A stretch of DNA of 64,000 nt from an uncultured Siphonobacter sp. (GCA_913774715.1 CAJYHS010000065.1:1-64000); one strand, 5' to 3'; shown: positions 7,750 through 16,639, counted from the first letter of the stretch. Program-made: numbers and translations. Notes: a model not told the origin generated them from the letters alone.

Positions 7750-9045
7750 TTACTTCGCGTACTTACTAGAAAACGTGCGATAGAGTTTCTTCTGCTTATC
7801 GTCCAGGTTCAGTGATTTTCCCTGAATATAAGCTTGTTCTACTTTCGCCGTCCGCATGTCCAGAATGTCTCCGGAGGATACGATTAAGGTGGCATGCTTC
7901 CCTTTTTCGAGCGATCCTACAACGTTGTCAATACCTAGAATTTTAGCATTGTTAAGCGTCACCAGCTTCAAAGCTTCTTCCGTCGTCATGCCATGACCTC
8001 CTACGGTTCCCGCTAAAAAAGGCAGGTTACGCGTCCGCCAGTTCAGACCCACATACCCTAAACCTACCGTCAGTCCTTTTTGGGAAAGCAGGTAAGGTAA
8101 CTTGTAAGGTAAATCCGTGTCATCGTCCGTGCGGTTTGGCAGCCGGTGCGTGGTATTCACAATGATTGAAACGTTATTTTCTTTCAGGAAATCCGCTGCC
8201 ATTAAGGACTCTTCCCCACCAATGATAACAACTTTCTTTACACCTTTGGCTTTCGCAAAACGTACCGCTTCAATGATTTCCTTGCCATAATCAGCCGCTA
8301 CGTACAGATTTTTCGTCCCATTGAACAATCCACGCATGGCTTCCAGCTTCATATTCACGGGAGAAGACGCTGGCGTTTGAGCGTAAGCAATCGCATCGCT
8401 AAACAGCTTGTCCAATTCGCGGAACTGTTCCTCTCGACGATCATTTTTGCCGACACTAAAGGATCCCGTTTCGAAATTATATCCCCGGCGGAAGTAACCC
8501 GGCCAGTTTACGTGTACGCCGTCGTCTTTCTTCAGAGCGGCATCTTCCCAGTTCCAGCCGTCCAGTTGCATGACGGATGACATCCCCGACACTACTCCAC
8601 CTACGGGCGTAGCTTGCGTCAATAAAATCCCGTTACCCCGCACGGTCGGAATTACTTCAGAATCTGTGTTATAAGCAATCAGTGCCCGCACGTTGGGGGT
8701 GTAATCGCCCACTTCTTCCTGATCATTCGTGGCCCGAACGGAGGCAATTTCTACGAGACCTAATTGATTGGAAGGAGAGATTAATCCCGGATAGACGTGC
8801 TTTCCAGTGACCGAAATGCTTTGCGTTCCGGCGGGTAAAGTTGGCGTTCCGCTGCCTACGTAGGTAATTTTTCCTTTATCAAAAACGACCGTTCCATTCT
8901 GAATGACTTCGCCCGTTCCCACGTGAATGGTGCCTCCCGTCAGGGCAATGGGAGCCGTTTGTGGCTGGGCCGCAGCTTCGTTCTGAGCCTGAGCCGTCTT
9001 CAGCATCGAGCTGAGTGCCAGTATGGTGAATAGTATTTTTTTCAT
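7750..9045 (-). CDS. Exported amidohydrolase-fold protein, metal ligands largely missing
   Basis: A 431-residue protein with a signal peptide (residues 1-20, ending AQAQ) and the composite beta-sandwich/TIM-barrel outline of imidazolonepropionase-like amidohydrolases: TIHVGTGEVIQNG start, AGTQSISVTGKHVYPGLI, and the terminal GSLEKGKHATLIVSSGD sandwich. The position where active members carry HxH after YPGL reads ISPSNQLG, with no histidine. The usual His-Gly-Asp tail of the barrel reads LGYVGLNWRTRNLP. I infer a non-catalytic partner or scaffold. It follows the 1029-residue amidohydrolase gene on the same strand, and the two probably act together in the periplasm. Confidence 0.8.
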   Translation of the reverse strand: MKKILFTILALSSMLKTAQAQNEAAAQPQTAPIALTGGTIHVGTGEVIQNGTVVFDKGKITYVGSGTPTLPAGTQSISVTGKHVYPGLISPSNQLGLVEIASVRATNDQEEVGDYTPNVRALIAYNTDSEVIPTVRGNGILLTQATPVGGVVSGMSSVMQLDGWNWEDAALKKDDGVHVNWPGYFRRGYNFETGSFSVGKNDRREEQFRELDKLFSDAIAYAQTPASSPVNMKLEAMRGLFNGTKNLYVAADYGKEIIEAVRFAKAKGVKKVVIIGGEESLMAADFLKENNVSIIVNTTHRLPNRTDDDTDLPYKLPYLLSQKGLTVGLGYVGLNWRTRNLPFLAGTVGGHGMTTEEALKLVTLNNAKILGIDNVVGSLEKGKHATLIVSSGDILDMRTAKVEQAYIQGKSLNLDDKQKKLYRTFSSKYAK

Positions 9046-9069
9046 TGAAATATCTTTAGGATCATTTAG

Positions 9070-9210
9070 TTTGAATGGGTTTGAAAAACAGGTTTGAGGA
9101 GTTTTGAAAGATTTTGAGAACGTTTGATGTAAATTCCTCGTACCTAATCAAACCATTTCAAACTTTCAAATCTTATCAAACTGTCTCAGACACTCTCAAA
9201 CTTCGTCAAA
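9070..9210. repeat. Helically phased TTTGA / TCAAA array
   Basis: TTTGA begins at 9070, 9080, 9093, 9103, 9113 and 9123. After a 20-base centre, TCAAA begins at 9148, 9158, 9166, 9176, 9196 and 9206, with TCAGA at 9186. Most steps are exactly 10 bases, one helical turn. The two halves are in opposite orientation, so they form an imperfect inverted repeat. The array fills the gap between the two amidohydrolase genes. Confidence 0.85.
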
Positions 9211-9214
9211 CCAG

Positions 9215-12200
9215 TTAAAATCCGCAGGAACCGTCGCAGTTGAACTGACCGAAGAAACGCATGTGGCCTTCTTCTTCCGACAAACCACCGAGGGTATTAC
9301 AGTGGAAGTGACGGGGACGCTGCATGGCTGGTCGTTGCGTCGTCGCACCGGAAGCTTTGGCCGTCAGTAACTTCTGAATCAGACGATTACGTTCGGTATC
9401 AATTTCCTTACGTAATACTTTGTCTTTTTCCAGATCGAAGTAAATCGCTCCTTCAATGATGGTTTTTTCAGGCTTGGCGTACACCGACAAGGGGTTATTA
9501 TTCCAAAGCACCACGTCGGCATCTTTCCCTACTTTGATACTTCCCATACGGTTATCCAGGTGCATCATTTTTGCGGGGTTCAGGGTTACCATTTTCCAGG
9601 CATCTTCTTCCGAAACACCCCCGTATAATACCGTCTTCGCCGCTTCCTGATTCAGACGACGAGCCATTTCCGCGTCATCGGAGTTAATAGCCGTGTTTAC
9701 GCCTACTTTCGATAACATCGCCGCATTGTAAGGGATCGCGTCTTTTACTTCCATTTTGTACGCCCACCAATCCGAGAACGTCGAGCCGTTGGCTCCGTGC
9801 TGTTTCATTTTGTCGGCTACTTTGTACCCCTCCAGAATGTGCGTAAAGGTGTTAATCGTGAAGCCTAAAGAATCCGCCACTTTCATTAACATATTGATCT
9901 CCGACTGCACGTAGGAGTGACAGGTAATGAAGCGTTTTTTGTTCAGGATTTCCACCAGAGCGTCCAGCTCCAGATCCCGGCGGGGAGCTACCATCGAAGC
10001 TTTCTTCGAAGAACCGTTATAGTCTTTCCACTCTTTCTCGTAAGCTTTCGCACGGATGAAGGCATCCATCATTACCTGCTCCACGCCCATCCGGGTTTGT
10101 GGAAAACGCACGCGGGCGATGTCCCCCCAGTTGGCCTGTTTTACGTTTTCGCCCAAAGCAAATTTGATAAACTGAGCCTCGGGAATCAGTAAGTTATCCG
10201 GCGTTTCCCCCCATTTGAGTTTAATAACCGCCGACTGACCACCGATACAGTTCGCCGAACCGTGTAACAATTGCGAAGAAGTAACCCCTCCCGCCAGCTG
10301 ACGGTAAATATTTACGTCTTCCGAATTCACTACATCACCCATCCGAACCTCGGAAGTAACCGATTGCGTACCTTCGTTTACCGAATATAAGCCAATATGC
10401 GAGTGCTCATCGAAGATGCCAGTAGTCAGGTGTTTGCCGGTTCCGTCGATCACTTTTGCCCCTGAAGGCGTGGAAAGGCTTTTACCTACTTTCGCGATTT
10501 TACCGTTTTGCAATAATACATCCGTGTTCGGTACGATCCCGTCTTTTTCGTTCGTCCAGACCGTCGCATTTTTAATCAGAATGGTTTCGGCTTTAGCTTT
10601 TTCTTCGGTGCCGTAACCAGCGAATGGGAAGATCAACTTACCCATTTCGTAAGGAGCCGCTTTTTTGCTAGAATCTGTCCGGGCACGACCCGCTTGTGGA
10701 GCCGATTTATACGTAGCCAGGAGTGTTAGTGGAGCTCCCGCCGCGTCAAAACCGTCGCCTTTGATGTTCTTTCCGTCGTAATAAGCCGAAATCCGGTTTT
10801 CGCCTTTATCCGCTTTATTCAGTTTGAATGAAAGCGTTAATAAATCGCCCTGACGGGTAACTTTCGGCGTGATTTTCATGGTATCCACCTGAATCTGATA
10901 CGTGGGTTTATCCGCCTTTCCGGTAATATCCAGTTTCAGATTAGAGCGAGAACCTACCGCCAGATCATACGAGCCCCGGAAATCACTGGCATTCATATCC
11001 GTCACGATGTAACGCGTTCCTTTGACCCAGTTTTCAAATAAGGTATTCGATTCGCTGAAAATACTTTCCGAAGAAATCAGGAAGTTGGCTAGCATGCCAG
11101 GCTTCAGACTTCCTACCATGTCTTCAATTTTCATCAACTGAGCCGGAACCGTCGTCAAAGCGGCCAGAGCTGCTTTTTCGTCCAGGCCTGCTGCGATGGC
11201 TTTACGAAGGTTCGCCATGAAATCGGCTTTGCTGCGAAGACCACTCGTGGTGAAGCTAAACGGAATGGATTGTTTCGCCAGTAACCCAGCATTGGCCGGA
11301 GCCATTTCCCAGTGTTTCATATCGGAAAGTGAAACTACGCTGGCATCGAAAGGATCTTCCACATCCAGAGCGGTGGGGTACGTTAAAGGCAGAATCAGGG
11401 ATAAACCCGTAGCCTTAATTTCAGGTAAACGCTGATACTCATCGCCGCTACCTTTGATGATATAGTTGACACCAAATTCCTTACCAATCTTAGCCGTACG
11501 TAATACGCCCAACTTGTCGGTTACTTCAAACACCTGAGGTAAGGACTGATTCTGATTGAAAGCTTCCAGCGAAAGGTTGGTTTCCGTGCGACCTTTCACG
11601 CCTTTATACCACTGAGCATCGTAATACGTCTGACGAACCAGAGCTACCGAACCCATGAGTGAATTAGGATAATCCTGAGTAGAGCTGCCTTTGGAATAGG
11701 AATAATGAGCCGAAACATTCGACTTCAGGAGAGCTTCCTGATCTTTCCCATCCAGAAGAGCTACCAGAGCCGAAGTTCCACGAACAATCCCATCCTGCGA
11801 GTGGGTTACCGCTGAGCCGAAGCCGATGTTCCGTAACTCCGCTGCTTCTTTCGCATTACCACTGAACATTTCAGCGGCTTTCACTTCGGGTAACACAGCC
11901 TGGTTCCAGCCGTAAGCCCCCTTTTTCTTGGATTCCATCTGCGGCGTTCCGCGACCCATGCGAGCTTCCCTCTTTACTTCGGGCATACCATAAGCGGCGT
12001 AAACTTCCACAAACGAAGGATAAATCCGCTTGCCTTTCAGGTCGATTACCTGCGTTCCCGCAGGAATTTTTACGCTTTTTCCAACCGCCTCAATCAGACC
12101 ACCCTGAATTAATAGCGTGGCTCCTTCGAGCATGGTTTGGGCGTCGGTAACAATAGTGGCATTAGTAAAAGCTACCCGACCGGGCCGCTCATCCTGCACG

Positions 12201-12286
12201 CCGTTCGTGGGGAACGTCGGCGTTTGGGCCATGGCCTGCATTCCTGATAGAACGAGGCACAGCCAGAAGAGTAATCGTTTCTTCAT
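9215..12286 (-). CDS. Exported double-barrel amidohydrolase (1023 aa)
   Basis: From the ATG at 12286 the protein starts with a clear signal peptide (MKKRLLFWLCLVLSG, cleavage near QAMAQ). The ATG at 12304 would only add six residues. Two amidohydrolase modules are in tandem. The N-terminal barrel (about 30-430) has YPSFVEVYAAYG where active enzymes have HxH, so it looks inactive. A linker beta domain follows. The C-terminal barrel (about 570-985) keeps DEHSHIG (HxH), CHSYVQSE, FTHILEGY and NSDDAEM, the expected binuclear metal ligands. A 40-residue tail is rich in His, Cys and Phe. It probably hydrolyses a cyclic amide or dipeptide bond in the periplasm. The downstream gene encodes a one-barrel relative. 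Confidence 0.85.
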   Translation of the reverse strand: MKKRLLFWLCLVLSGMQAMAQTPTFPTNGVQDERPGRVAFTNATIVTDAQTMLEGATLLIQGGLIEAVGKSVKIPAGTQVIDLKGKRIYPSFVEVYAAYGMPEVKREARMGRGTPQMESKKKGAYGWNQAVLPEVKAAEMFSGNAKEAAELRNIGFGSAVTHSQDGIVRGTSALVALLDGKDQEALLKSNVSAHYSYSKGSSTQDYPNSLMGSVALVRQTYYDAQWYKGVKGRTETNLSLEAFNQNQSLPQVFEVTDKLGVLRTAKIGKEFGVNYIIKGSGDEYQRLPEIKATGLSLILPLTYPTALDVEDPFDASVVSLSDMKHWEMAPANAGLLAKQSIPFSFTTSGLRSKADFMANLRKAIAAGLDEKAALAALTTVPAQLMKIEDMVGSLKPGMLANFLISSESIFSESNTLFENWVKGTRYIVTDMNASDFRGSYDLAVGSRSNLKLDITGKADKPTYQIQVDTMKITPKVTRQGDLLTLSFKLNKADKGENRISAYYDGKNIKGDGFDAAGAPLTLLATYKSAPQAGRARTDSSKKAAPYEMGKLIFPFAGYGTEEKAKAETILIKNATVWTNEKDGIVPNTDVLLQNGKIAKVGKSLSTPSGAKVIDGTGKHLTTGIFDEHSHIGLYSVNEGTQSVTSEVRMGDVVNSEDVNIYRQLAGGVTSSQLLHGSANCIGGQSAVIKLKWGETPDNLLIPEAQFIKFALGENVKQANWGDIARVRFPQTRMGVEQVMMDAFIRAKAYEKEWKDYNGSSKKASMVAPRRDLELDALVEILNKKRFITCHSYVQSEINMLMKVADSLGFTINTFTHILEGYKVADKMKQHGANGSTFSDWWAYKMEVKDAIPYNAAMLSKVGVNTAINSDDAEMARRLNQEAAKTVLYGGVSEEDAWKMVTLNPAKMMHLDNRMGSIKVGKDADVVLWNNNPLSVYAKPEKTIIEGAIYFDLEKDKVLRKEIDTERNRLIQKLLTAKASGATTQRPAMQRPRHFHCNTLGGLSEEEGHMRFFGQFNCDGSCGF

Positions 12287-12495
12287 GAAGAGATGAAGTA
12301 TCAATGTGGAAAATATAGGAAGTGAAAATCAAAGATAACCTTCCTATAGACAAGTCAGAAGAAACTTCAGTTAACCCAACGACGAGTAAAAGAAAAGTTG
12401 CGACGATGACCCATAGTCATTCTTTTTGTACTGTTTTCTCTGCGAAAAACAAAATCATTCTCTATTTAAGAGACAGACCTAGGGCACTGAAAAAT

Positions 12496-12611
12496 GTAGA
12501 GACGCGACTTCATTGCGTCTAGCCGGGGAATGCAACTCATTTGAAAGGTAACTTAGACCGTGGCGAACGGGAAACCGCCTCTACCCAGACGCGATAAAAT
12601 CGCGTCTCTAC
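12496..12611. repeat. 116-bp noncoding repeat element with 12-bp terminal inverted repeats
   Basis: The ends GTAGAGACGCGA (12496-12507) and TCGCGTCTCTAC (12600-12611) are perfect inverted repeats. The right part also contains a hairpin, AGACGCGAT-AAA-ATCGCGTCT (12587-12607). Related GACGCGAT palindromes lie at 31527-31560 and 44752-44786. The element has no ORF and looks like a small MITE- or REP-type repeat. It occupies most of the 339-base gap 12287-12625; the rest of the gap shows nothing recognisable. Confidence 0.75.
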
Positions 12612-12625
12612 GGAAGAAGGATTTA

Positions 12626-13411
12626 TTAATTCTTAGTCATTTCCCGGATGTATTCCTGGCAGGTCAGGAACGTTGCTTGCTGTTTTTGAAGCGAGACAAT
12701 CAACTTTTCAAGCCTTTTCAGTAACTTTTCCCCATCCACTTTTTTGACATAAGAGGGTAAGTTATAGGACTGAATACCAGTAAACTCCCAAGGATGAAAA
12801 TACAGCATTAAAACCTGCCGTTTTTTCAGCGTTCGAGCCGCCCAGTAGCGGAATAAAGCCGCAGGCAGATTCTTGAACGACAACCAGAATAAGGGTAATC
12901 GAAGGAAAGGGGTTGTTGAGCTGGGTAACTCAATCAGACCCTTGCGAAGGTGTGGCTGCGGATTTTCGTGCAGTAAGTTATAACGTCCGGGCAGGTAAGC
13001 CGGATTAATGGAAGCGTCATACGTAATACCGTAGTCCAGTAGCTTTTCCATGGCAAAAGGCTTCAGTCGAGGCATTCGAAATCCCGTTACCTCCTGCCCG
13101 GTTAAGGCTTCCAGAATTTGTTTGGATTCCCGAACATCTTCGATCTGAAACTCATGCCTTGGCGAATGATACAGAGCGTGCGAGGCTATTTCGTGGCGTT
13201 CGGCTACGGCTTTGATCAGGTCGGGATTCATCCGGGCGTAATGACCTGTAGTAAAAAACGTCGCCCGGATGTTGTATCGATCCAGCAGGGTTACTAATGC
13301 TTCCGTACCCCGCCGCGTAACTTCCATTTGTTCACGCTCGGACACCCGTTGGCCGTATTCCTCGGGAATATCGAATTCTTCCAGATCAAAAGTCAGCGTA
13401 ACCGCCTGCAT
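12626..13411 (-). CDS. Polysaccharide deacetylase family protein (NodB domain)
   Basis: A 261-residue NodB-homology protein. LTFDLEEFDI carries the catalytic-base and metal Asp of motif 1. TFFTTGHYARMNPDLIKAVAERHEIASHALYHS contains the H(S/A)xxH-type motif 2. GFRMPRLKPFA replaces the RxPY/RPP motif 3, and LYFHPWEF ends the barrel. It should remove acetyl groups from an N-acetylated sugar in a glycolipid or polysaccharide. It overlaps the preceding GT2 gene by 26 bases, so the two are translationally coupled and probably act on the same glycan. There is no signal peptide, so a cytoplasmic or membrane-face role is likely. Confidence 0.85.
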   Translation of the reverse strand: MQAVTLTFDLEEFDIPEEYGQRVSEREQMEVTRRGTEALVTLLDRYNIRATFFTTGHYARMNPDLIKAVAERHEIASHALYHSPRHEFQIEDVRESKQILEALTGQEVTGFRMPRLKPFAMEKLLDYGITYDASINPAYLPGRYNLLHENPQPHLRKGLIELPSSTTPFLRLPLFWLSFKNLPAALFRYWAARTLKKRQVLMLYFHPWEFTGIQSYNLPSYVKKVDGEKLLKRLEKLIVSLQKQQATFLTCQEYIREMTKN

Positions 13412-14192
13412 AAGGTTCGGGTTGGAGTTCTAAAAGGGGCATTTCTACGGTCGCCGGAATGGGAGCTTTTCTGGTAAAAATTCGAACCAGATTGATCAGT
13501 TCCCGCCAAAGGGTCTGCGTGCCAAAGTTACTAAACACCAGACTGGGCTCGGGATTAACCAGCACGGAGCGAATCTCCGCCTTTCGTTGCATCAGTTTAC
13601 GAATAAACTCAATTTCAAAGACAAAAGAATTGGTTTGCGTGGCCAGCATTTCACTCAATACCTCACGCCTTAAGGCTTTAATACCCGCCTGCGTATCTTT
13701 GATTTTGGGTGAAAGTAAGATGATATTCATCAGTTTCAGACACTGCGAAATCACCTTCCGTTTGAAGGGTAACTGCCGGAAATACATCCTACTACGGGCA
13801 CCGTATACAAACTGACATTGAGGGTTGGTATGCAGTAACTCAATCATTTCCACCACGGGTTCAATCCCAAAGGGAAAATCAATGTCCGTATACACAATGA
13901 ACTCGCCGTGTGAAGAGGCGGCTCCTTTGCGAATGGAAGCTCCTTTACCCTGATTTTCAGAGTGATTTAAAAAAATAACACCCGTCTCCCGACTCAGTCG
14001 TTCGACTTCTTCCATTTGCAAACGCGTAGAACCGTCGTTTGAAATGATGCATTCCAGTTCGCATGCGGGCAAAACTGCCTTGAGTTCCTGCATACGTTTC
14101 AGAATCAGACTACTCCAGCCTTCCGAAGGATTATAACACGGAATAACCAGGCTGATTCTCAGGGGTTCGGTACTTGCGTTGGTGAAGCCCAC
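13386..14192 (-). CDS. Family 2 glycosyltransferase, dolichyl/polyprenyl-phosphate sugar synthase-like
   Basis: A 268-residue GT-A fold enzyme. ISLVIPCYNPSEGW starts the Rossmann strand, SNDGST carries the nucleotide-sugar Asp, and NQGKGASIRKGAASS with YTDIDFPF is the metal-binding acidic cluster of polyprenyl-phosphate mannosyl/glucosyl transferases. DTQAGIKALRREVL is also typical of that branch. There is no C-terminal membrane domain. It likely charges a polyprenyl phosphate with a sugar for use by the GT87-like membrane protein encoded just upstream. Its start overlaps that gene by 62 bases; no later ATG precedes the conserved core, so a non-ATG start inside the overlap is possible. Confidence 0.87.
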   Translation of the reverse strand: MGFTNASTEPLRISLVIPCYNPSEGWSSLILKRMQELKAVLPACELECIISNDGSTRLQMEEVERLSRETGVIFLNHSENQGKGASIRKGAASSHGEFIVYTDIDFPFGIEPVVEMIELLHTNPQCQFVYGARSRMYFRQLPFKRKVISQCLKLMNIILLSPKIKDTQAGIKALRREVLSEMLATQTNSFVFEIEFIRKLMQRKAEIRSVLVNPEPSLVFSNFGTQTLWRELINLVRIFTRKAPIPATVEMPLLELQPEPYAGGYADF

Positions 14193-15324
14193 GATTAATC
14201 AATTCAAATTGTAAAACAAACCAAACCAGGGTGCAGGGGATGACTTTCATGAGGTAAGGATAGAAAAACTCCCTACGCCAGAGGGGCGGACATAGGTCCG
14301 TAGCGGGTAAAATAGTGAAGACCAATACCAGTAACGCACAGGTATACGCCCAGTGAGGTCGCCATTCTTTTTCAGGTAAAATATAAAAAGCAGCTCCTTG
14401 AACGGCTATTATATACGTTTGAGATTCTGCCGCGTGATTAAACAGAATTACCCACAGGAATAAGTAAGCCAGTAAGCTCAGCTTCGTTACCAGACTTAGG
14501 GGTTTATACAGCGATTTCAAAAAGTAGATACTCCAGGTTAACGCCAGTAGCAATAACCCGACCCCCTGTACTTTACTAACTGAATCGAACGCAGGCCATA
14601 CCAGTTTGATTAAACCCATGATCGAGAAGCCATAATTGACTTTGTAATCGGCTTGTAAACAGGCGGCCCACTGCTGATAGACCTCTACAAAACGACTCCA
14701 GCCCAGCAAGGGTAAGGGCAGAAATGTCAGGATCATTAGCCATCCCAGTGAACTGAAGATATACCGCCAAGGCCGGGGATAAAACAGAAACATGGCGGCG
14801 AAAATCAGTCCGTAACCCTTGATACAGAAGGCTAAAAGTGGAAATAGTGCCGCCCAGCCAATTTTTCCTTTTTCAAGAAAAGTGAAGGTTAGTATACCTA
14901 ATGCAGCAATGAGTGGATTGGTTTGCTGGTAATGCAACGCGAATAATACTTCCAGAAAAACAAACCACCAGCAAAATAGCTTTTGCGAATACGTTACAGG
15001 TAATTGTCGAATGGCGTAGAAAAGAACCAGAGCACTACCGGCCGTCCAAAGGGGCAAGCCTAACCAGTCAGGCAGGTAAGAAAAGACACTAAAGAATAGG
15101 CAAAAGCTGGGGTGATATAGAAAAATGTCAAAGTACTCGGCCGGATATTCTACATAGGGATTGGTACCCGCCAGCAAGTGAATAAATGACTGCCGGAAGA
15201 TGACATAATTATTATAATGCATTGGCCCCATGAAATAATGCTGGATGCCAACAATCAGTCCCATCAGCAGAAAACTGACGAGTACCGTTCCTTCTTTTGC
15301 GAAGAAGGTTTTACTATTTTTCAT
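14131..15324 (-). CDS. Polytopic GT87/DUF2029-like membrane glycosyltransferase
   Basis: A 397-residue integral membrane protein with about 10 hydrophobic helices. The first periplasmic loop contains TNPYVEYPAEYFDIFLYHPSF, resembling the acidic loop 1 of GT-C transferases such as PimE-like mannosyltransferases. GT-C enzymes use polyprenyl-phosphate sugars as donors, which fits the GT2 gene downstream. It is the first gene of a three-gene operon (membrane transferase, GT2, deacetylase) with overlapping ends. A TAnnTTTG promoter box lies 26 bases upstream. The sugar and acceptor cannot be read from the sequence. Family assignment is by architecture and loop motif. Confidence 0.75.
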   Translation of the reverse strand: MKNSKTFFAKEGTVLVSFLLMGLIVGIQHYFMGPMHYNNYVIFRQSFIHLLAGTNPYVEYPAEYFDIFLYHPSFCLFFSVFSYLPDWLGLPLWTAGSALVLFYAIRQLPVTYSQKLFCWWFVFLEVLFALHYQQTNPLIAALGILTFTFLEKGKIGWAALFPLLAFCIKGYGLIFAAMFLFYPRPWRYIFSSLGWLMILTFLPLPLLGWSRFVEVYQQWAACLQADYKVNYGFSIMGLIKLVWPAFDSVSKVQGVGLLLLALTWSIYFLKSLYKPLSLVTKLSLLAYLFLWVILFNHAAESQTYIIAVQGAAFYILPEKEWRPHWAYTCALLVLVFTILPATDLCPPLWRREFFYPYLMKVIPCTLVWFVLQFELINRGLHQRKYRTPENQPGYSVL

Positions 15325-15349
15325 GCAATGGGGTGAGTAACTATTGAAA

Positions 15350-15357
15350 CAAAAGTA
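15350..15357 (-). promoter_or_regulatory. Bacteroidota -7 box (TACTTTTG) for the glycosyltransferase operon
   Basis: CAAAAGTA on the plus strand reads TACTTTTG on the minus strand, matching TAnnTTTG. It lies 26 bases upstream of the start at 15324. I saw no well-spaced -33 TTG. Confidence 0.5.
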
Positions 15358-15559
15358 TACGGTTTTTCAACTGATTATTCTGTACGTATGCATTAATAAG
15401 AATTAAATTATTTTAATATCAATTTTAATTTATCTGATTTTTTAGTTGTTCCTTTTTTTTGTATTGATGTCGTACGTAATGCTACTTTGGTAGAATCAAT
15501 CCACTTAATCATCTTATTTGTAAGCCTATTTGTAGCATCTATTCCAACTCATTAATGGC

Positions 15560-16489
15560 ATGTATACCAAGCATTTACTTGTTGCACTATTCCTAGTTTC
15601 AGGCTGTTTGCTTTCGGGCTGTACCCGACTCCACTCTTCGGTACGAACCAGTTACTGTCAGCCTGCTTTTCACATTGAAGATCCTTACATTCCTCTGACC
15701 AGCACTGACTCCCTGCTGAATCATTCCGCTGAGTTACGTCCTTATTTTTCTAACCATGATATTCTCATGGCTAATGCCACAGGAACCTTGTCTTTTCTTA
15801 AAAATCTAATTCGTAATCAGGCGGATTCTTCACTGCTGGGAAAAGTAAATCGGCTTCATCTGAAGAATGAGCTTCAGAATCGCCTTTTACTTGTGAGTAC
15901 GGAACTTAATTCTTTCTCAGCAGAGCTCGACTGCGAAGGGGAACGAGCCGACCAGCTGGCGTCGTATCTGGATGAAAGAGCCGATAATCGAAACGATCTG
16001 TTGACGGTAGCTTCCATCACGGTTGGAGCCCTGACGACGATTTTAAGTGTAGCCATTCCTTCTGACGCAACGCAGAAAACGGTAGGGTTAGTAGGGGGAT
16101 TATTGAGTGGGGGTTTAGGTGGAAGTAGTTTACTGAAAGGTAGAAAAGTTCATTTTGATCATCCCAGAAACGTGCTGACCGACGTGTGGCACATGCCTCA
16201 GAAGTCTGACATTTATACTCCTTTTATCTGGTATATGCTCAACGAGAAAAGTTTTAGTAATGAGCACAAGCAGGGTATTATCCACTCGATCCACGACCGC
16301 TGGTTAACCCTGGAATTTGATGGAGAGGAAAAGGGTAACAAACAAGAATTACTCTTTGGTAAAGGAGGAAAATATAAAGCCAATGATCTGCACTCCCGGG
16401 CTGATTTACTCAATCAGCTACAATCCAGCATTCGTTCGCTCAATCAGGATTTGCAAAGCTTCGTGCTGGCGGTGAATCGCTTGCCGTAA
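15560..16489 (+). CDS. Orphan lipoprotein with a glycine-rich hydrophobic hairpin
   Basis: A 309-residue protein whose signal peptide ends in two possible lipoboxes (VSGC, Cys16; LSGC, Cys21). A helical, charged region (about 75-145) leads into a hydrophobic pair: residues 147-166, and a Gly-rich 174-193 (VGLVGGLLSGGLGGSSLLKG) joined by a short polar turn. The C-terminal part (200-309) is mixed alpha/beta and ends in a Leu/Gln helix (ADLLNQLQSS onward). I recognise no family. Helices flanking a membrane hairpin recall alpha-helical pore formers, but that is only a shape resemblance. It stands alone upstream of two other small lipoprotein genes. Confidence 0.75.
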   Translation: MYTKHLLVALFLVSGCLLSGCTRLHSSVRTSYCQPAFHIEDPYIPLTSTDSLLNHSAELRPYFSNHDILMANATGTLSFLKNLIRNQADSSLLGKVNRLHLKNELQNRLLLVSTELNSFSAELDCEGERADQLASYLDERADNRNDLLTVASITVGALTTILSVAIPSDATQKTVGLVGGLLSGGLGGSSLLKGRKVHFDHPRNVLTDVWHMPQKSDIYTPFIWYMLNEKSFSNEHKQGIIHSIHDRWLTLEFDGEEKGNKQELLFGKGGKYKANDLHSRADLLNQLQSSIRSLNQDLQSFVLAVNRLP

Positions 16490-16639
16490 GGTTTGAGAGC
16501 TAGTAACAATGGCTCAGGTGTTCTTTGATGACTACGAAACTGATAGCGACTAACTTCTTGAGTTAAAAAAAGTTAACAGCACTTAGACATCCAACCTTCG
16601 GGTTCATTTTTGGGTCTGACCTCTAAAACCTCGCCTTTT

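Noticed and set aside
9070-9210. CRISPR-like or coding repeat
   Set aside because: Words are five bases, spacing is 10, orientation switches in the middle, and there is no open frame across it.
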